Assembly: GCF_003614435.1 (NCBI RefSeq)
Contig: NZ_CP025546.1
Location: 3,224,001 to 3,288,000, forward strand
Direction of reading: 5' to 3'
Length of the DNA: 64,000 bases
Source: Mycobacterium paragordonae
GTDB lineage: Bacteria > Actinomycetota > Actinomycetes > Mycobacteriales > Mycobacteriaceae
Position numbers and translations under genes: made by a program. Position 1 is the first letter of the stretch, and each line of letters opens with the position of its first letter. This document shows, one piece after another, positions 24,001 to 34,050 of the stretch. The notes below the pieces were generated by a model. That model saw only the letters and a list, made by a program, of their open reading frames with translations. It was not told where the DNA came from and did not search any database.

Positions 24001-27000
24001 CTCAACCCGGCCAGATCGCTGACCCATCACCCGCTGATTCAGGTGCTGATGGCCTGGCAGAACAATGTGCTGCCGGCCGCTGCCCTCGGCAACCTGCAAG
24101 TTGAGCCCTTGTCCGCCGAAACCCGCACCGCCCGAATGGATCTGGCGTTCTCACTGGCCGAGCGCTTCACCGGGGGAAGCGAACCGGCCGGACTCGGCGG
24201 ATCCGTGGAATTCCGCACCGACGTGTTCGACCCGGCAAGCATCGACATTCTCCTGCAGCGATTGCGGCGCGTGCTCGAGGCCATGACCGCCGATCCCGGC
24301 GCGCGGGTGTCATCGGTATCGCTGCTCGATGCGGCGGAGCGGATTCGGCTCGGCGCGTGGGGCAATCATCCGGTGTTGAACCACCTCGCAGTCACCGAGA
24401 CGTCGATCCCGGCGGCCCTGGCCGCCCAGGTCGCGCGCACACCGGCAGCCGACGCAGTGACCTGCGGCGGGCGCTCGATGACCTACCGCGAACTTGATGC
24501 AGCCTCAAATCGGTTGGCCCACCGGCTGGCCGGATACGGTGCGGCGCGGGGCACCTGCGTCGCGCTGCTGCTCGGCCGATCCACCGAAGCGATAGTGGCG
24601 ATAACGGCGGTGCTCAAGACCGGCGCCGCGTATCTGCCGATCGACCCGGCACTGCCGGATCCGCGCGTCGGGTTCATGATCCGCGACGCGACACCGGTCG
24701 CCGCCGTCACCACCACGGCCCTGGCCGGCAGACTCGAGGGCTACCAACTCACGGTCGTCGACGTCAGCGTCGACATCGATGACCCCGACAACGCGGCGCA
24801 TCCCATCAGCGCGCTGCCGGTGCCCTCAGCGCAGGACATCGCCTATCTCATCTACACCTCGGGCACCACCGGCGTCCCCAAAGGCGTTGCCGTGACTCAT
24901 CACAACGTCGTTCAACTGGCGGCATCGCTGGATGACGCGCTGCCGCGGGCCGGGGTGTGGGCGCAGTGCCACTCCTACGCCTTCGACGTCTCGGTGTGGG
25001 AAATCTGGGGTGCGCTGTTGCGTGGCGGCCGGCTGGTGGTGATACCCGAGGACGTGATGGCCTCCCCGGCCGACTTCCACGACGTGCTGGTTGCCGAACG
25101 GGTCAGCGTCCTCGACTTGAGTCCGTCTGCGGCGCAGATGCTTTCGCCGGCGGGTCTGGAGGACATGGCGCTGGTGGTCGGTGGCGAAGCCTGCCCGGCC
25201 GCGGTGGTGGATCGGTGGGCGGCCGGAAACCGGTTACTGATCAACGCCTACGGCCCGACCGAGACCACGGTCGACGCGGCGAGGAGCGCGCCGCTGCGAG
25301 CGGGCGCGCCGCCGATCGGCACACCCGTGTCGGGAGCGGCGCTGTTCGTGCTGGATGAGCGGATGCGTCCGGTACCCGCCGGTGTGGTCGGCGAGCTCTA
25401 CATCGCCGGACATGGGCTCGGCGTGGGATATTGGCGCCGGCCGGGACTGACCGCGTCGCGGTTTGTGGCATGCCCGTTCGGCGGCAGCGGAACCCGGATG
25501 TACCGCACCGGGGACCTGGCCCACTGGGACGCCGACGGGCAGTTGCGTTACGTCGGCCGCGCCGACGAGCAGGTCAAGATCCGTGGTTACCGCATCGAAC
25601 CCGGCGAAGTGCAGGCGGCGCTGGCTGCCCTCGACGGCGTGGACCACGCGGTGGTGACCGTCCGCGAGGACCGCCCCGGAGACAGGCGCCTGGTGGCTTA
25701 CCTGACCGGAACCGCGGATCCGGCGCGCGCCCGGGCGGAGCTGGCCGGCCGCCTGCCGTCGTACCTGGTGCCCGCCGCGGTGGTAACCATCGACGAGATC
25801 CCGTTGACGGCGAACGGGAAGCTCGACACCCGCGCCCTCCCGGCGCCGAGCTACCACGACACGTCGCGTTACCGCGCGCCCGCCACCGAGGTCGAAGAGA
25901 TCCTGGCGGACAGCTACGCCGAAGTGCTTGGCCTGCACCGGGTGGGCGTCGACGAATCCTTCTTCGACCTGGGCGGGGACAGCATCTCGGCGATGCGGGT
26001 CATCGCGGCGATCAACAACGCGCTCAACGTCGGGCTGTCGGTGCGCAGCCTGTTCGAAACACCGACGGTCGAAGGGCTGAGCCGAGCGGTGGGCGACGGC
26101 GCCGCCGCCGATCCTCGCTACGCGGCCGTGCACGGCCGGGCCGGCGCCAAGATATACGCGCGAGACCTGACTCTGGACAAGTTCATCGAGGCTCCGACGC
26201 TGACCGCGGCGCCGGGCCTGCCCGGTGCGGGCACCGAAGTGCGGACTGTCCTGCTGACCGGCGCCACCGGATTCGTCGGGCGATACCTGGTCCTGGAGTG
26301 GCTGCAGCAGCTGGAGCTGAAAGACGGCAAACTGATCTGCCTGGTGCGGGGACAGTCCGACCAGGATGCCCGACGGCGGCTGGACGCGGTCTTCGACAGC
26401 GGTGATCCACATCTGCTGCGGCTCTACCGGGAGTTGGCGGCCGATCACCTCGAAGTCGTGGCCGGGGACAAAGACCAGGTCGATCTGGGACTGGACCGGA
26501 GCGCGTGGCGGCGGCTGGCCGATACCGTTGACCTGATTGTGGATTCGGCAGCGGTGGTCAACGGAGCCCTGCCCTACAGCGAGCTGTTCGGGCCCAATGT
26601 CGTTGGCACCGCTGAACTCATCCGGCTGGCGCTCACCACCAAACTCAAGGCCTACGCCTTCGTGTCGACTGCCGACGTGGGAAGACAAGTCGAACCTTCC
26701 GAATTCACCGAAGATGCGGATATCCGCGCCGTCAGCCCCGGCCGTATCCTGTCCGCCGAACCGGCCAACGGCTACGGCAACAGCAAGTGGGCCGGCGAGG
26801 TGCTGCTGCGTGAGGCCCACGACCTGTGTGGGCTTCCCGTCGCGGTGTTCCGCTGCGGCATGGTGCTGGCGGACACCACGTATGCGGGACAACTCAACCT
26901 GTCGGACATGTTCAGCCGGATGGTGCTGAGCGTGGTGTCGACCGGCATCGCACCGTCATCGTTCTACCGGACCGATCACGAGGGCAACCGGCAACGTGCC

Positions 27001-27486
27001 CACTTCGACGGATTGCCGGTGACTTTCGTCGCCGAGGCGATCACCACCCTGAGCGCCCAGGTCGCCGGTTCCGGTGTGGCCGGGTTCCAGACCTATCACG
27101 TCATGAATCCGCACGACGACGGCATCGGACTCGACGAGTACGTCGACTGGCTGGTCGAGGCGGGGTACCCGCTGCAGCGCATCAGCGACTTCGGCGAGTG
27201 GGTGCGGCAATTAAAGGCAGCCCTGCAGACCCTGCCGGAGTCCCAGCGCCGTCATTCCGTGCTGCCGCTGCTGGCGTCCCGCGATACCTCAGCCGTGCAG
27301 CCGCTCCCGCCGACCACCGGGTCGTACGCGCCGACCGACCGATTCCGGGCGGCCGTCCAGGAGGCCAAAATCGGTCCCGACAAGAAGAATCCGGATATAC
27401 CGCACATCTCCGCGCCGGTAATCGTCAAGTACGCGACCGATCTGCACCTGCTCGGACTGCTCGGCGGAGAAACGCCGCCATGCTGA
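6043..27486 (+). CDS. Five-module non-ribosomal peptide synthetase with N-terminal carrier, N-methyltransferase, two epimerases and terminal reductase
   Basis: A single 7147-residue NRPS. Landmarks by residue: carrier T0 Ser48; C1 HHIAGDG 233, A1 YTSGTTG ~723, T1 Ser1121; C2 1306, A2 ~1796, T2 Ser2179, E2 HHMAVDG 2345; C3 HHIVVDG 2828, A3 ~3297 with an N-methyltransferase inserted (EIGAGSG 3681), T3 Ser4096, E3 HHLAVDG 4267; C4 HHIVLDG 4743, A4 ~5201, T4 Ser5596; C5 HHIAADG 5781, A5 ~6271, T5 Ser6647; then a thioester-reductase domain (TGATGFVG ~6738, YGNSK 6911). Every condensation and epimerisation HHxxxDG and every carrier Ser is intact. The product should be a capped pentapeptide: L, D, N-methyl-D, L, then a residue released as aldehyde or alcohol. 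Hand-read A-domain codes are DFWCIGLVHK, DVWTVGAVYK, DVCSLALVHK, DFWSVGLVHK and DVWDVGAVDK; A1 and A4 are closest to the Thr code, the others unresolved. The orphan T0 needs trans-loading. The ATG start is 30 bp after mbtH. Confidence 0.97.
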   Translation: MTTLEGELQRNNFDGVSVEQVLTDIYVQVLGVEQVGVDDSFFDLGGDSLSAMRVIVAVNAALNADLRVGALFDAPTIAQLASRIAGDTGRLKPLRALPRPAVVPLSYAQSRLWFIDQLQGASPVYNRAVALRLCGDLDERALGVGLTDVVRRHEALRTVFSAVDGIPRQVVMPAARSDFGWQVVDATGWPADRLDAAIKDTARHPFHLATEIPLWAKLFRVDERNHVVVVVVHHIAGDGWSISVLASDLIAAYISRCARRAPDWAELPVQYIDYTLWQRDNLGDLTDRESPLAAQVAYWEEALAGMPQRLELPTDRPYPPVADHRGDQVRVDWPALLQQQIHQLAREHNATSFMVVQAALAVLLSRLAATSDVAAGFPIAGRGDPALDALVGFFVNTLVLRVDLDGDPSFAELLAQVRRRSLAAYEHQDVPFEVLVDRLNPPRSRTHHPLIQVILNWQNNDPTVGLVAGDLQISPIPVDTHTARMDLAFFLIDRVADSGELGGIGGRVEYRTDVFEAATIEALVARLQTVLTVVTTHPGRRLSALELLDDREHARLSRWGNHAALTRPLPAAVSIPAAWAAQVTRTPAAVALTYRDRSWTYRELDESSNRLAHLLSGHGAGPGAVVALLMERSAQAVIAILAVLKTGAAYLPLDPALPGSRLDFMIGDAAPCAAVTSAGLAATLSRHELPTIDGSDFDYAEPQPFSGTEWSAPVPADVAYLMYTSGTTGVPKGVAITHHNVTRLIGSLDADLELTPEQVWTQCHSLVFDFSVWEIWGALLHGGRLVVVPDEVVRSPNDFHALLAAERISVLCQTPSAFYALATVDVAQRDMGEQLELQVVIFGGEALQPQRLGTWLRDHPNSPRLFNLYGITETTVHVSAGEIVNADAECVVSPIGLPLPDIALFVLDRWLRAVAVGVVGELYVAGPGVGVGYVGRAGLTASRFVACPFGEPGTRMYRTGDLVRWGADGQLVYVGRADEQVKIRGYRIESGEVAAALAEVDGVGQAVVTVREDHPGDKRLVAYVTESADGSLDPHGLRAAAAERLPSYMVPAAVIVLDGLPLTINGKLDTKALPAPRYVDDDHYRAPATPIEEIIAGIYAHVLGLERVGVDESFFDLGGDSLLAMRVVAAINTALDAGLAVRTLFDAPSIAALAPRIGLGGNRLQPLAAVPRPAVIPLSFAQNRLWIIDQFHGPSALYNIPAALRLRGTLDVEALGVALTDVIGRHESLRTVFAAVQGVPHQTVIPLRQADFGWHIVDATSWPVNRLTAAIEAAAQHHFDLATEIPLRATLFKVSDQEHILVVVVHHIAGDGWSVGVLAADLGTAYLARSAGQPPDWTQLPVQYADYTLWQRQTLGDLADADSPMAGQLRYWEQALAGLAPRLELPVDRPYPLVAEQRGGKVVLEWPATLARRVREVAGAHGATSFMVVQAALAVLLSKLSGSRDVAVGFPVAGRGDPALDKLVGFFVNTLVLRVDLGSVADGNPTFADLLAQVRERSLAAYEHLDVPFEVLVERLDPVRSLTHHPLIQVMLAWQNNIDFNVDLGALEVAPVAVDTHTARMDLTFSLAERHGEDGELTGIGGTVQFRSDVFDADTIEALCGWLQSVVTAATTSPRKPLSSLDLVAPGEQTRLNRWGNRAVLTQPAPPAVSIPEAWAAQVALTPAAVALTCGHRSWTYRELDRASNRLAHHLSRRGAHPGTLVALVFCRSADAIVAMLAVLKAGAAYLPIDPALPQARIGFMLTDAAPVAVVTTTELIDRLEVHGVPVIDSAAPDIRSCPVTPRPMPAPDHLAYLIYTSGTTGVPKGVAITHHNVTQLLRVTGFFSGRNHAAPLAFAATQWHSYSFDVSVWEIWGTLLRGGRLVVVPEDVAASPADFHDLLTAEHIDVLTQTPSAAGMLDVAGLESTALVVGGEACPSELVDRWAPGRVVINAYGPTETTVYAAMSRPLQPNSGPTPIGAPVSGAALFVLDRWLRPVPAGVVGELYVAGRGVGVGYWLRPSLTAARFVACPFGAPGARMYRTGDLVRWRRDGQLDYLGRADDQVKIRGYRIELGEVQAELAAIDGVDQAVVLVREDRPGDKRLVGYLTGSPDLMRVREVLSQRLPSYMVPAALVPLNALPLTVNGKLDSRALPAPEYQDVDRYREPDGAVEQILAAIYAEVLGLDRVGADEPFFDLGGDSILAMQVVARARDAGVVCRARDVFVEQTVAGVARVAVLTDGDSDVVDEGIGELLPTPIMRWLQSQSGAVDQFNQTMVLQAPAGVTETHVRALLQALIDRHAMLRLRGDGDGWWVPEPGSDAGSCIQQVAEITPKTLAQARSQLDPGSGRMLSAQWCAESGQLALVIHHMAVDGVSWRILLHDVNIAWSQLRGGREVTLPSAGTSFQRWASLLNEHAHAPSVVDTAGAWRRVLNASNVLPPVRPEVDTLGTAGHVSVALDTDTTRMVLGAAPTAFHAGVQDILLIAFALAWAEFLGGSEAPILVDVEGHGRHDDIAPMVDLSRTVGWFTTRYPVALAVDAPDWAQVVAGSAELGSAIKDLKEQLRTVPHPVTYGLLRYLNGDVDMPGAEPAIGFNYLGRLGAPAQSDGRIWTVGNRVADSNAGLPLSLMHTIEVNAFTVDTEAGPQLHADWMWAPSALDQEQVNRLSRLWFEALAGICAQVRGGGGGLTPSDIVPARLSQQPLDELQSQYAIVDVLPLTAVQQGLHFHAAATGGDVYAVQMEFAIAGALDPERLRAAVQTVLTRHPNLAARFCDHEPVQLIPADPALPWQYLHFDADEDTDEDTDEDTDEQIQQLCAAERAAVCDLTSPPAFRALLIRTGEHRHRLVLTNHHIVVDGWSMPIILREIFAAYHGQRLPAAVPYRRFVTWLTDRDDAAAQEAWRQTLRGFDTPTLVGTPGRSGPGPRRATLLRVPATTTRALNELARSCHTTVNIVLQGAFSQLLSCLTGHHDVAFGTTVSGRPAEVAGADSLVGLLINTVPVRATLTPATTAADLLSQLHGAHNDTIEHQHLALSEIHRITGHDILFDTLFVYQNFPMDLATLSGAEGLDITEMSRHDYNHYPLTIQALPGPELGLRVEFDTEVFDDTAIDALAGRFERILTAMAADPARRLSSLDVLDGGEHRRLTHWGNQPALSRAVPASASIPVLWAAQVARTPEAVAVRFEGDSLTYRELDDTANRLAHRLAGAGAGPGTSVALLFPRSAQAVAAILAILKTGAAYLPIDPALPEARIAFMLDDTAPVAAVTTAALAGRLAGHDLPVLDIADTPAALPDIALPVAVPVVAPDAAPDAAPDDVAYLIYTSGTTGVPKGVAVTHRNVTQLLDSLGDSTGPAGVWSQWHSLAFDVSVCEIFGALLSGGRLVVVPEPVTRAPEEFHALLAAEQVSVLSQTPSAFYALQAVDGQGQPLQLQTVLFAGEALEPQRLRAWLKTHPGAPRLLNLYGTTETTVHASVRQIVAADVERTVSPIGVPLNHLAFFVLDGWLRPVPPGVVGELYVAGSAVTVGYWRRAPLTATRFVACPFGPAGTRMYRTGDLVCWGEDGQLRYEGRADEQVKLRGYRIELGEIQNALLACPQIDQAVATTQHNASGGAQLVAYVTLSPSPEADRDAAHDTDIVEQWQHLYDDLYGSSSGSSSGKDAAAPSLGMDFRGWNSSYTGDPIPLEQMQEWRSATVDRILALRPRRVLEIGAGSGLLLSQIAPHSDEYVATDLSRVAIGNLARALEQAQVPWRDRVRLLAQPAHVTSGLPHTHFDTIILNSIIQYFPNVGYLTEVIDSALDLLAPGGALFLGDIRNHTLQAAFQTSVALTDTTADAGEIRRRVRRAMVSESELLLAPEFFTSWAAGNNSVGGLDIQVKRGSADNELNRYRYDILVHKAPAPVRSLASTSTWSWSDAAGLSARLMSDRPAAVRVTGIPRAGLAADVHTERALAAGFPLPEAMTGPPVDGDAGGVDPEQLHRLGAAAGYRVAVTWGAQPGTVDAVFLTGGSPLTDVYRPPAENHRRTAYANEPHKTRTISAVRRRLSARLPAYMVPAHIVVLDEFPLTSSGKLDRKSLPAPEFQDGQRYRAPTGAVEEVLAGIYAEVLGLQRVGVDESFFELGGDSILSMQVVARARAAGVVCKPRDIFAEQTVAGVARVATQAGGGVVPDDGAGTVPATPVMWTLRTLGGCIDQFSQAMVLQGPAGTVEADVAAALQALLDHHPMLRSRLVTDDASQWSLLVPGPGSVDATTCLRAVPEWSDDEVAAARSRLRPAAGVMLSALWVTGARQLVLIIHHLAVDGVSWRILLSDFITAWAQHTHGQPVALPENGTSFRRWASLLAEYAGRPDVVEQADIWRRVLAVPAALPAVRPDVDTFGTAGQLSLTLDAEHTRMLLGAVPAAFHAGVQDILLLAFGLACAEFCDATGAPVGIAVEGHGRHDELAADIDLSRTVGWFTTKYPVALALPEIEWARVVAGTSELGSVIKAGKEQLRALPHPMTFGVLRYLNADAGLSGPDPAIGFNYLGRLGTSALNAAGDGWRPVQRRLPSTGVSVPMLHTVEVNASTLDTAEGPRLQAHWTWATSALDTAQINRLSRLWFEALTGLCAHVQGGGGGLTPSDLTPARLSQQQIDELARHYHVADVLPLTPLQRGLLFHAGTAHGDVFDDVYAVQLDFTLSGSLDPERLHAAVQTVVARHPHLCARFSEEFDEPMQIIPADPQVPWQYLELQANEVDAVCAAERAAVCDFTDPPSIRAVLIRTGAQEHRFVLTNHHIVLDGWSVPILLKEIFADYYGQPLGAPVSYRRFVTWLADRDIPAARAVWQQQLAGFEVPTVVAPRSQLQAGPRGDASFPLSAEITRAVSDLARSCHTTVNIVLQGAWAQLLMWLTGSNDVVFGTTVSGRPSDMAGAEAMVGLLINTVPVRATADAATTTVELVDRLQRAQNDTLEHQHLALSEIHRITGQNVLFDTLFVYQNYPLNAAAVLGSHDLRITEGSSRDVTHYPLTIRVLPGSELGLRVQFDAAVFAAEDVDTLIGRFERLLAAMTADPTRRLLTTDALDGDEHSRLAQWGNREALSETGFDAASIPELWADQVARTPEATAVCAGGDSMTYRELDDVADRLAWLLAGHGVGPGKVVALLLPRSPRAIAAILAVLKTGATYLPIDPGLPASRIRFMLTDAAPVATITSGGTAGRIEEFAGLVIDVDHPHPGQDPVAKLPVPKPEDIAYVIYTSGTTGVPKGVAIPHRSVIRMLASLNDRVPPQAVWSQCHSLAFDFSVWEIFGALLSGGRLVVVPDSVIRSPQELHAVLVAEQVSVLSQTPSAFYALQTADALDPGPGLRSQLHSVVFGGEALEPQRLCAWLDSNPGSPHLLNLYGITETTVHASIREIVAEDLIGTGSPVGVPLDHLAFFVLDGWLRPVPAGVVGELYVAGAGLGVGYVGRPGLTASRFLACPFGAPGTRMYRTGDLASWGADGQLMYVGRADQQVKIRGYRIELGEIRAALAGLDGVEQAAVIVREDRPGDKRLVGYLTESNRDAIDVVAIRSALSQRLPAYMVPAALVVVDALPLTVNGKLDPRALPVPDYGAGVSRPPANPLEEILAAIQAQVLGLARVGVEESFFDLGGDSLSAMRLVAAINTALHAGLTVRAVFESPTVAQLAARVGSAGAGRDPLIAVERPAEIPLSFAQSRLWFLHQFHGPSAVYNIPMALRMRGKLDADALGAALFEVLARQESLRTVFAMSRGRPRQVVVPVDQADLGWRIVDATEWSARQLTEAIATAGRHAFDLATEIPIRAQLFAVAPEENVLAIVVHHIAADGWSVAPLARDLGLAYAARCVNQPPQWAELPVQYADYTVWQQHCLGDPADPGSRLGEQLKFWESALAGLPERVTLPTDRPYSAVADYRGASVTVDWPAQLHRRVRDLARAHNATGFMVVQAALAVLLAKLSASSDVAIGFPIAGRSDPALDDLVGCFVNTLVLRVDLDGDPTIGELLSQVRERSLAAYDHQDVPFELLVERLNPARSLTHHPLIQVLMAWQNNVLPAAALGNLQVEPLSAETRTARMDLAFSLAERFTGGSEPAGLGGSVEFRTDVFDPASIDILLQRLRRVLEAMTADPGARVSSVSLLDAAERIRLGAWGNHPVLNHLAVTETSIPAALAAQVARTPAADAVTCGGRSMTYRELDAASNRLAHRLAGYGAARGTCVALLLGRSTEAIVAITAVLKTGAAYLPIDPALPDPRVGFMIRDATPVAAVTTTALAGRLEGYQLTVVDVSVDIDDPDNAAHPISALPVPSAQDIAYLIYTSGTTGVPKGVAVTHHNVVQLAASLDDALPRAGVWAQCHSYAFDVSVWEIWGALLRGGRLVVIPEDVMASPADFHDVLVAERVSVLDLSPSAAQMLSPAGLEDMALVVGGEACPAAVVDRWAAGNRLLINAYGPTETTVDAARSAPLRAGAPPIGTPVSGAALFVLDERMRPVPAGVVGELYIAGHGLGVGYWRRPGLTASRFVACPFGGSGTRMYRTGDLAHWDADGQLRYVGRADEQVKIRGYRIEPGEVQAALAALDGVDHAVVTVREDRPGDRRLVAYLTGTADPARARAELAGRLPSYLVPAAVVTIDEIPLTANGKLDTRALPAPSYHDTSRYRAPATEVEEILADSYAEVLGLHRVGVDESFFDLGGDSISAMRVIAAINNALNVGLSVRSLFETPTVEGLSRAVGDGAAADPRYAAVHGRAGAKIYARDLTLDKFIEAPTLTAAPGLPGAGTEVRTVLLTGATGFVGRYLVLEWLQQLELKDGKLICLVRGQSDQDARRRLDAVFDSGDPHLLRLYRELAADHLEVVAGDKDQVDLGLDRSAWRRLADTVDLIVDSAAVVNGALPYSELFGPNVVGTAELIRLALTTKLKAYAFVSTADVGRQVEPSEFTEDADIRAVSPGRILSAEPANGYGNSKWAGEVLLREAHDLCGLPVAVFRCGMVLADTTYAGQLNLSDMFSRMVLSVVSTGIAPSSFYRTDHEGNRQRAHFDGLPVTFVAEAITTLSAQVAGSGVAGFQTYHVMNPHDDGIGLDEYVDWLVEAGYPLQRISDFGEWVRQLKAALQTLPESQRRHSVLPLLASRDTSAVQPLPPTTGSYAPTDRFRAAVQEAKIGPDKKNPDIPHISAPVIVKYATDLHLLGLLGGETPPC
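14365..14400 (+). repeat. 12-bp in-frame tandem repeat inside C3 of the NRPS
   Basis: Three consecutive copies of GAAGACACCGAT (last base varied) encode an acidic Asp/Glu/Thr stretch between the N-terminal part of C3 and its HHIVVDG motif. The equivalent place in C4 lacks it. It looks like recent slippage in a surface loop and may vary between strains. Confidence 0.8.
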
Positions 27487-29192
27487 CTCTGTTACGCCCG
27501 CACTGGGTCTCGATGACCGTCAGCATGTCACTGCTCAGCGCCGCGACGGCGCTCATCCTCTGGCAACCGCTGCTGGTCGGGCGGCTCGTCGATCGCGCGA
27601 CGACAGGTGCATTGCACCTGGGTGCCGCGCTCGCGCTGCTCGCCGTCCTGCTGTGTCAGCTCGCGCTGGAAGGTCTGGGGCACTTTCGGCTGGACCGCAC
27701 CGGTGAACGGATCGTCTTGCGGTTGCGCGCCGACTTCACCGATCATGTCGTGCGCCTGCCGATCGGACTGCTCGACCGGGTCCGCACCGGTGACCTGCTG
27801 GCCCGCGGCACCAGCGACGCCGGCCAGTTGCGCGACATGCCCCGCGCCGTAGGCGACATCGCGTTCGGATTGCTGACGCTGCTCGGTGCGGGCGCCTTCA
27901 TGCTGTCGATCGACGCGCTCACCCTGTGTGTGGTGGTGGCGGTCATGACGGTTGCGTTCGGCGCCGGTAGCCCGTTCCTGTCCTGGATCCAGCGTGACTC
28001 ACTGAATCGCCAAGTGGCCCTGAGTGATTACACGGCCGGCCTGGACCGGGCGCTCGGCGCGGCCCGCACGGTCAAGCTGTTCGGCGCCGAAGCGCGCGAA
28101 GTCAGCTTCATCGGCCTCAGTGCGGCGGCCGCCTATCGGGCCGGCGTTCGGGTGGCGTCATCGACGGCCATCAACATCGGGGCAATCCGGTTGGGCGTCA
28201 CCGTCTCATTTCTGACCATCATGGTCATCGACGGGCGCCGGGTGGCCGACGGAGGCTTGTCCGTAGGCCACTTCGTCAGCCTGTTCGCCTTCGCCATGTA
28301 CGCGGTCTTCCCGATCACGGCCGGCTTCGCCGCACTCGCCACCTTCCGCACCTCCGCGGGTGCCTACCAGCACCTCGTCGCCACCCTGCGTGAGCTCCCC
28401 GAAAGCGACCCTCCGGTGTCGCCGGACGCCGCGGCCGTGCCGTCGACGCCGCGCCAAAATGAAACGCCGCTGGTCGAATTCGACCACGTGTCGTTCTCCT
28501 ACGGTTCCGGCGGACCTGTGCTCGACGATGTCTCCTTCACGCTGCGCGGAGATCAGATCACCGCGCTGATCGGCCCGTCGGGCGCCGGAAAGTCGACGAT
28601 TCTCGCGCTGCTGTGCCGTTTTCACGACCCGGACGCCGGGACGATTCGGTGGGAGGGCCAGGACATCCGCACCATGGCGCTGCGGGACCTGCGTGGTCGG
28701 CTCGGGCTCCTCGAGCAGGACGCGCCGGTGCTGCACGGCACCATTCGCGACAACCTGCTCATCGCCGATCCCGGTGCCACCGACGACAACCTGTGGCGCG
28801 TCCTGCGGCAAGCGAACATCGCCGACGAAATCGCGCGTCTCCCAGACCAACTCGACAGCCCCGTGCTGGAACGGGGCCGCAGCCTGTCCGGTGGGCAACG
28901 CCAGCGCCTGGCCCTGGCCAGAGCATTCCTGTCCCGGTCGCAGCTCATCCTGATGGACGAACCGACCGCACATCTCGACCGCGCCAACGAGTACGACGTC
29001 ATGGCCAATCTGCTGCATGCGCGCGGCCGGCGCAGCATCCTCGTCGTCGCCCACCGCCTGTCCACCGTCACCACCGCCGGGCAGATCCTCGTTCTGCAGG
29101 GGGGCCGCATTCAAGCCACCGGAACCCATACCGAGCTGATGGGCACGGCCGTCTACCGGGAATTGATCGAACACGAACTCGTGCGGCGCTAG
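27480..29192 (+). CDS. ABC exporter, fused transmembrane and ATPase domains (lipopeptide export/flipping)
   Basis: A 570-residue type I half-transporter. The N-terminal ~310 residues are the six-helix exporter domain (hydrophobic segments near residues 12-30, 45-62, 135-170 and 255-290). The ATPase domain follows, with Walker A GPSGAGKS, signature [14 protein letters not shown], Walker [13 protein letters not shown] and the H-loop in VVAHRLS. It probably works as a homodimer that flips or exports the finished peptide across the inner membrane. Its ATG overlaps the NRPS stop by 7 bp (ATGCTGA), so translation is coupled and the substrate is almost certainly the NRPS product. MmpL follows 21 bp downstream. 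Confidence 0.93.
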   Translation: MLTLLRPHWVSMTVSMSLLSAATALILWQPLLVGRLVDRATTGALHLGAALALLAVLLCQLALEGLGHFRLDRTGERIVLRLRADFTDHVVRLPIGLLDRVRTGDLLARGTSDAGQLRDMPRAVGDIAFGLLTLLGAGAFMLSIDALTLCVVVAVMTVAFGAGSPFLSWIQRDSLNRQVALSDYTAGLDRALGAARTVKLFGAEAREVSFIGLSAAAAYRAGVRVASSTAINIGAIRLGVTVSFLTIMVIDGRRVADGGLSVGHFVSLFAFAMYAVFPITAGFAALATFRTSAGAYQHLVATLRELPESDPPVSPDAAAVPSTPRQNETPLVEFDHVSFSYGSGGPVLDDVSFTLRGDQITALIGPSGAGKSTILALLCRFHDPDAGTIRWEGQDIRTMALRDLRGRLGLLEQDAPVLHGTIRDNLLIADPGATDDNLWRVLRQANIADEIARLPDQLDSPVLERGRSLSGGQRQRLALARAFLSRSQLILMDEPTAHLDRANEYDVMANLLHARGRRSILVVAHRLSTVTTAGQILVLQGGRIQATGTHTELMGTAVYRELIEHELVRR

Positions 29193-29213
29193 GGAGCCGG
29201 GGAAGGTATCGCC

Positions 29214-31442
29214 GTGCTGTACCGGATCAGTCGCCTTGCCATCGCGTTCCCGCGGCGGATCGTCTCCGTGGCCCTGCTCGTCATGGTCGGCGCCGCAATC
29301 TTCGGAGTTCCGGTGGTCAAGCAACTTTCGGGCGGGGGAGGACTCGACCCCGGCGCGGAATCATCCAAGGCCACCGAGCTGCTGTCCCGTAAATTCGACC
29401 GGGGCGACACGACATTGGTGATCGCGGTGACCTCGCCGGGCGGCGCGAACGGACCGCAGGCCAAAGCGGTCGGCACCGATGTTGTTCGGCGGCTGAAGAA
29501 TTCGCCGGACGTCCGCGAAGTGCAGTCGGGTTGGACCGCGCCGCCGGAAGCGGCACCGGCCTTCTTCAGCAAGGACGGAAAGACGGGCCTGATCGTGGTT
29601 GCCGTCGGCGGGGGTGAAGGCAAGGCCCAGCAGAACGCCATGCGACTGTCCGACGAACTCGTCCACGACCGGGATGGGGTCACGTTGCGTGCCGGGGGTG
29701 ACGCCGCCGTCTCCTGGCAGGTGAACGCGCAGACCCAAAAGGACTTGTTCCTGATGGAATCGGTGGCGCTGCCGCTGAGCTTTGTCGTGCTGGTCTGGGT
29801 GTTCGGCGGCCTGGTCGCGGCGGCGCTGCCGGTTGCCGTCGGCATCTTCGCGATCCTGGGTTCACTCGCCTGCCTGCGCACCATCGCGCTGTTCACCGAC
29901 GTGTCGATCTTCGCCCTCAACCTTTCGGTCGCGATGGGCATGGCGCTGGCAGTGGACTACACCCTGCTGATTCTCAGCCGATTCCGGGATGAGCTGGCAG
30001 CGGGCCAGACTCGGGAGGATGCGCTGGTCCGCACCATGGCCACGGCCGGCCGCACCGTGGTGTTCTCAGCGATGACGGTGGCGCTGGCCATGTCGACGAT
30101 GGTGTTCTTCCCGCCGTACTTCCTGAAATCCTTCGCCTACGCCGGATCAGCGGTCGTGGCACTGGCCGCGGCCGCAGCGATCACCGTGACGCCCGCGGCG
30201 ATCGTGCTGCTGGACCGCCGTCTGGATTCCTGGGATGTGCGCCCGTTGCTGCGCCGGATCTTCTGGGGCAGCGCCGGCCGCAGCCAAGCTCGGCAGCGGC
30301 GAACCTGGTACGACTGGGCCAAAACCGTGATGCGCCACGCACTGCCCATCGGGATCGCGATCATCGCCGTGCTGTTGCTGTTGGGCTCACCGTTTCACCG
30401 TGCGAGGTGGGGTTTCGCGGACGACCGGATCCTGCCCACCTCGGCCTCGGCCCGCCAGGTGGGCGATCTGCTGCGCAACGACTTCCCGGACCGGGGCGTG
30501 CCCGATATCACCGTCGTGCTGCCGGACGCAGCCAATCTCAGTGCCGCCGAACTCGATTCGTATGCGGCTGAGCTCTCGCGGGTGCCCGAGGTGAAATGGG
30601 TGGGCTGGCTGGGTGGCACGTTCGTCGACGGCCGACGGTTCGGCCCGCCCTCGGCGCCCTACGGGATCAGGAACGGCAGCGCCTTCCTGACCGTAGGCAC
30701 CACCGCGCCGCTGTACACCAGCGCCTCAACCACCCAGCTGGACCGGCTGCATGCCGTCCCCACACCGAAGGGCAGACCCGCATGGCTCACCGGTGTGGCG
30801 CAGAGCAATCGGGACAGCGTGCACGCCATCGCATCCCGGCTACCGGTGGTACTGACGCTCATCGCCGCGATCACCCTGGTGCTGGTATTCCTGTTGACCG
30901 GTAGTGCGGTGTTGCCGGTCAAAGCCCTGTTCATGAACACGTTGTCGCTGACCGCCGCGTTCGGGGCGCTGGTGTGGGTTTTCCAAGAGGGACACCTGGG
31001 CGGCCTGGGCACGGCGGCCACCGGCACACTGGGTGTCGAGTTGCCGGTTCTGTTGTTCTGCATCGCTTTCGGCCTGTCGATGGATTATGAGGTATTCCTG
31101 ATCTCGCGGATCCGGGAGTACTGGCTGTCATCCGATCAGGGTCCGGGCGCCAATGAGGAGAGCGTAGCGCTCGGCCTGGCGCACACCGCGCGGGTGATCA
31201 CCGCCGCGGCGCTGATCATGACGATCTCATTTTCCGCCCTGATGGCCGCGCAGGTTTCGTTCATGCGGCTGTTCGGATTCGGCTTGACGGTCGCGGTGGT
31301 TGCCGACGCCACTCTGGTCCGCATGTTGTTGGTGCCGGCGTTCATGCGTGTGCTGGGCAGGTTCAACTGGTGGGCACCGAAGCCATTGGTTCGCCTGCAC
31401 GAGCGTTTCGGGCTGAGCGAGGAACCTCCGCAAACTGGTTGA
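29214..31442 (+). CDS. MmpL/RND-family lipid transporter (short form)
   Basis: A 742-residue RND permease of the MmpL family with the expected layout: one N-terminal helix (residues ~15-37), a periplasmic loop, five helices, a cytoplasmic break (~residues 345-380), a second loop and five more helices. The two proton-relay motifs are present: AVDYTLLILSRFRDE in TM4 and SMDYEVFLISRIREYW in TM10. It lacks the long C-terminal tail of MmpL3/MmpL11, and no mmpS partner is present. The GTG start at 29214 follows GGGGAAGGT. Placed directly after the NRPS and ABC exporter, it probably carries the lipopeptide to the outer membrane, as MmpL proteins do for glycopeptidolipids. Confidence 0.93.
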   Translation: MLYRISRLAIAFPRRIVSVALLVMVGAAIFGVPVVKQLSGGGGLDPGAESSKATELLSRKFDRGDTTLVIAVTSPGGANGPQAKAVGTDVVRRLKNSPDVREVQSGWTAPPEAAPAFFSKDGKTGLIVVAVGGGEGKAQQNAMRLSDELVHDRDGVTLRAGGDAAVSWQVNAQTQKDLFLMESVALPLSFVVLVWVFGGLVAAALPVAVGIFAILGSLACLRTIALFTDVSIFALNLSVAMGMALAVDYTLLILSRFRDELAAGQTREDALVRTMATAGRTVVFSAMTVALAMSTMVFFPPYFLKSFAYAGSAVVALAAAAAITVTPAAIVLLDRRLDSWDVRPLLRRIFWGSAGRSQARQRRTWYDWAKTVMRHALPIGIAIIAVLLLLGSPFHRARWGFADDRILPTSASARQVGDLLRNDFPDRGVPDITVVLPDAANLSAAELDSYAAELSRVPEVKWVGWLGGTFVDGRRFGPPSAPYGIRNGSAFLTVGTTAPLYTSASTTQLDRLHAVPTPKGRPAWLTGVAQSNRDSVHAIASRLPVVLTLIAAITLVLVFLLTGSAVLPVKALFMNTLSLTAAFGALVWVFQEGHLGGLGTAATGTLGVELPVLLFCIAFGLSMDYEVFLISRIREYWLSSDQGPGANEESVALGLAHTARVITAAALIMTISFSALMAAQVSFMRLFGFGLTVAVVADATLVRMLLVPAFMRVLGRFNWWAPKPLVRLHERFGLSEEPPQTG

Positions 31443-31454
31443 GGCGGTTTGTGC

Positions 31455-31498
31455 CGCAAGAATTTCGCAAGAATTGCGACAAGATGCGGCAAGCGTTG
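31455..31498 (+). promoter_or_regulatory. 44-bp element, copy B (11-bp period, upstream of the Ser/Thr kinase)
   Basis: CGCAAGAATT occurs at 31455 and 31466, a related CGACAAGAT at 31477, and GGCAAGCGTTG at 31488. It matches copy A at 5486-5529 unit for unit and lies 75 bp before the kinase GTG. No terminator is visible between mmpL and this element, so the kinase may be read both from here and from the operon. Confidence 0.6.
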
Positions 31499-31572
31499 CG
31501 CGGCAGGGTAGGTATGCCGGCCCATCGGGCGGCCCCGGCAGGGCTTAACCGCAACGCAGAAGGAAAGACATC

Positions 31573-33507
31573 GTGGACACCACTCACCCGCTGACGTTGA
31601 CGACCGGGCAGATATTCGCCGGATTCCGGATCATCCGGGTGCTGGGCGCCGGTGGTATGGGCACGGTATACCTGGCGGCCCACCCGCGGCTGCCGCGCGA
31701 GAATGCCCTCAAGGTGTTGCCGGCACAGTGGGGCGGCGACCCGGTGTATCGCGCCCGCTTCGAGCGGGAAGCCGAGTTGGCTGCCAACCTCTCGCATCGG
31801 CACATCGTCCAGGTCCACGATCGGGGCGAGCACGATGGCCAGTTATGGCTCTCCATGGACTATGTCGCCGGGACCGACGCGGCCCGCCTGCTGCGCGGAA
31901 GATTCTGCGGCGGAATGCCTTTGGCTGAGGTCGTCCGCATCATCGGCGCGGTGGCCTCGGCGCTGGACCATGCCCATCAGCGGGGCCTGCTGCACCGCGA
32001 CGTCAAGCCGGCCAACATTCTGCTGGAAGACGACGGCCCGCAACCGCGGGGCGTTTTCCTCGCCGACTTCGGCATCGCGCGGCGCATCGACGACGTGATC
32101 GGACTCACCTCCACGAACATGACGGTAGGGACGGTCAACTACTCCGCCCCCGAGCAACTGCGGGGCGAGCCGGTCGACGGGCGTGCCGATCAGTACGCGT
32201 TGGCCTGCACCGCATTTCATCTGCTGACGGGTGCACCACCCTACGACGACGCCAATTCCGCGGTGGTGATCAGTCGGCACGTCGGCGCCCCGCCGCCCGC
32301 GATCGGGGCGTTGCGTCCCGAGTTGGCCGGGCTGGACTGGGTTTTCGCCACCGCGATGGCGAAGGACCCGGCGCACCGATTCGGCAGCTGCCAAGAGTTC
32401 GCCAACCACCTGGCCGGGCATCCGGCTCCCGGCTTCGCCTACGCCGGTGAGCTTCCGGGCGGTCCGGTCCTGCAGTACCCGACGCAACCCTCGCTGAGCG
32501 ACACACTGCCCGCTCTGCCGCGAACCACCGACGGTCGCAACAGACGCACGCGCGTCGTGGCCGCCGCTCTGTTCTGCATCGCACTGCTCATCGGCGGCGG
32601 GATCATCGCGGGGGAGAAGCTGATCTCCCACTACCGCTCGAACTCTGCGGCCAGGACCCCGGTCGCCCAATCCTCGCCCACCACCACAACCCCCGCACCC
32701 AACACGGGGCCGTTCACCGGCTCCTACCAGGTCGAGTTCGGGGTGGTAACCGGCGTCGACGGCCAGCGTGCTGAGAAGCCGGTGCCGCCGACCAGCGAAA
32801 CATGGTCAGTGCGATCGGTATGCGGTACCGCCGGATGCGTGGCAACCGCGACCCGGTACGGCGGTGAGACCATGCAGGTGCCCCAGATCGTATTCGACCA
32901 GGTGGATGGGACGTGGGTGGCGGTCAGTGTCGGTTCGACCAACTGCGGTACAGCCGAAGGTGAAGTGTGGGAGACGTTTACGCTGCAGGCCCGGCCGGAT
33001 GGCACGCTGGCCGGTGAGGCGACCCAGACGATGGCCAAAGGTTGCGCGAACAAGCGGACGGTGACCTTCACCCGCACCGGAGACGCCGACGTGAACAGCC
33101 TGCCGGATCCGGCCGCCCTGCCGCCGCGGGTGACGTCGCCGGCAGCAGCGCTGCGCGGCCGGTATCACCTTTTGTCGGTCCAGCCGAACGGTTTCAAAGA
33201 TCAGGGCGACTACGTTGTCCGGACCGACTGCCTGCGCGCCGGTGATCGGTGCGTGAGCCTGCTACACACCGCGCCGGCCACCGCCATGGTTTTGGTTTAC
33301 GCCGACGGAACCTGGAACTATGACCGCGAATTCGACGGCACATGTGGGCGAGGCCGCAACACACATGTGAGAATCGTTGTGCCTTTTGCCCTTCCGCAGC
33401 CACCGCAAGACCCGATCATGACACTCAGCGGCAATGGCCACGAGGAACTCAGCGGTGGCTGCCCCAGCACCGACGTCCAGGTGACCCTCACGCGCACCGG
33501 CGACTGA
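31573..33507 (+). CDS. Membrane Ser/Thr protein kinase with duplicated Cys-rich extracellular domain
   Basis: A 644-residue PknB-type kinase. The cytoplasmic kinase domain (residues ~12-280) has the glycine loop GAGGMGTVY, the catalytic loop [16 protein letters not shown] and the [11 protein letters not shown] activation segment. One transmembrane helix lies near residues 335-357 ([20 protein letters not shown]), followed by a Thr/Pro linker. The outside part is two related ~120-residue units, each with paired cysteines (SVCGTAGC and [14 protein letters not shown] and GTCGRG) and each ending TFTRTG or TLTRTG, so it is an internal duplication likely held by disulfides. The GTG start follows GAAGGAAAG. 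Its promoter region carries the element found before mbtH, which links it to the NRPS locus. The ligand is unknown. Confidence 0.9.
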   Translation: MDTTHPLTLTTGQIFAGFRIIRVLGAGGMGTVYLAAHPRLPRENALKVLPAQWGGDPVYRARFEREAELAANLSHRHIVQVHDRGEHDGQLWLSMDYVAGTDAARLLRGRFCGGMPLAEVVRIIGAVASALDHAHQRGLLHRDVKPANILLEDDGPQPRGVFLADFGIARRIDDVIGLTSTNMTVGTVNYSAPEQLRGEPVDGRADQYALACTAFHLLTGAPPYDDANSAVVISRHVGAPPPAIGALRPELAGLDWVFATAMAKDPAHRFGSCQEFANHLAGHPAPGFAYAGELPGGPVLQYPTQPSLSDTLPALPRTTDGRNRRTRVVAAALFCIALLIGGGIIAGEKLISHYRSNSAARTPVAQSSPTTTTPAPNTGPFTGSYQVEFGVVTGVDGQRAEKPVPPTSETWSVRSVCGTAGCVATATRYGGETMQVPQIVFDQVDGTWVAVSVGSTNCGTAEGEVWETFTLQARPDGTLAGEATQTMAKGCANKRTVTFTRTGDADVNSLPDPAALPPRVTSPAAALRGRYHLLSVQPNGFKDQGDYVVRTDCLRAGDRCVSLLHTAPATAMVLVYADGTWNYDREFDGTCGRGRNTHVRIVVPFALPQPPQDPIMTLSGNGHEELSGGCPSTDVQVTLTRTGD

Positions 33508-33516
33508 GGCAGCGAG

Positions 33517-33978
33517 CTAGCGGGTCTCGGAAGTCGACGCGATGCGCTGCTGCGCCGGCGGGCTGAACTGGAATCGCCGGCCGGTCACCGATTCCGGTAT
33601 CACCCGGACGTAGTGCGACTTCTCGGAATCCGTCCACGGCAGCAGGTGGGCGCGTTCGGCCTCCGCGATGTCGTCGTCGCTGCGCACCGAACGGGCGGTG
33701 CCTTTGACGATCACGCTCCAGCCCTGGGCGACATTGTGATCGTCCACTTCGAACACCACGTTGTTGTTGATCGCGGTGCTGACCAACTTGGTGCCTCCCG
33801 CGGTCCGGAACAGGATGGTCTTGCGCTGCACGACGTAGTTCACCGGGAAGATCTCGGGACGCCCGTCGACGGCGGTGACCAAGCGGCCCAACGTCATACT
33901 CGCCAGCAGCTGCCAGCATTCGTGCGCGGACAGAATGGTGCCGCCAACGTGGTCCTGGCTCTCATACGTCATGCCCAC
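33517..33978 (-). CDS. Pyridoxamine 5'-phosphate oxidase-fold (PPOX) flavin/F420-binding protein
   Basis: The 153-residue protein has the split beta-barrel pattern of the PPOX superfamily: ECWQLLASMTLGRLVTAVDGRPEIFPVNYVV, then FRTAGGTKL and VEVDDHN-like strands, with WSVIVKGTA as a central strand. Mycobacterial proteins of this size bind FMN, F420 or haem and mostly have unknown substrates. The start is GTG 33978 or ATG 33972. It is the last gene of a minus-strand group (WS/DGAT, permease, VIT) and is convergent with the kinase, with 9 bp between the stop codons. Confidence 0.8.
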   Translation of the reverse strand: MGMTYESQDHVGGTILSAHECWQLLASMTLGRLVTAVDGRPEIFPVNYVVQRKTILFRTAGGTKLVSTAINNNVVFEVDDHNVAQGWSVIVKGTARSVRSDDDIAEAERAHLLPWTDSEKSHYVRVIPESVTGRRFQFSPPAQQRIASTSETR

Positions 33979-34050
33979 AGCCTATTGAACGAGACGCGCC
34001 ACCGCGCCTGCCAAAGGTCCTCTTCTGCGGGTGACCAAAAGCCGTACGCG

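Noticed and set aside
31443..31460. GCGG-loop-CCGC hairpin after mmpL as a terminator
   Set aside because: The stem is only 4 bp and overlaps the 44-bp element; not enough to claim a terminator.
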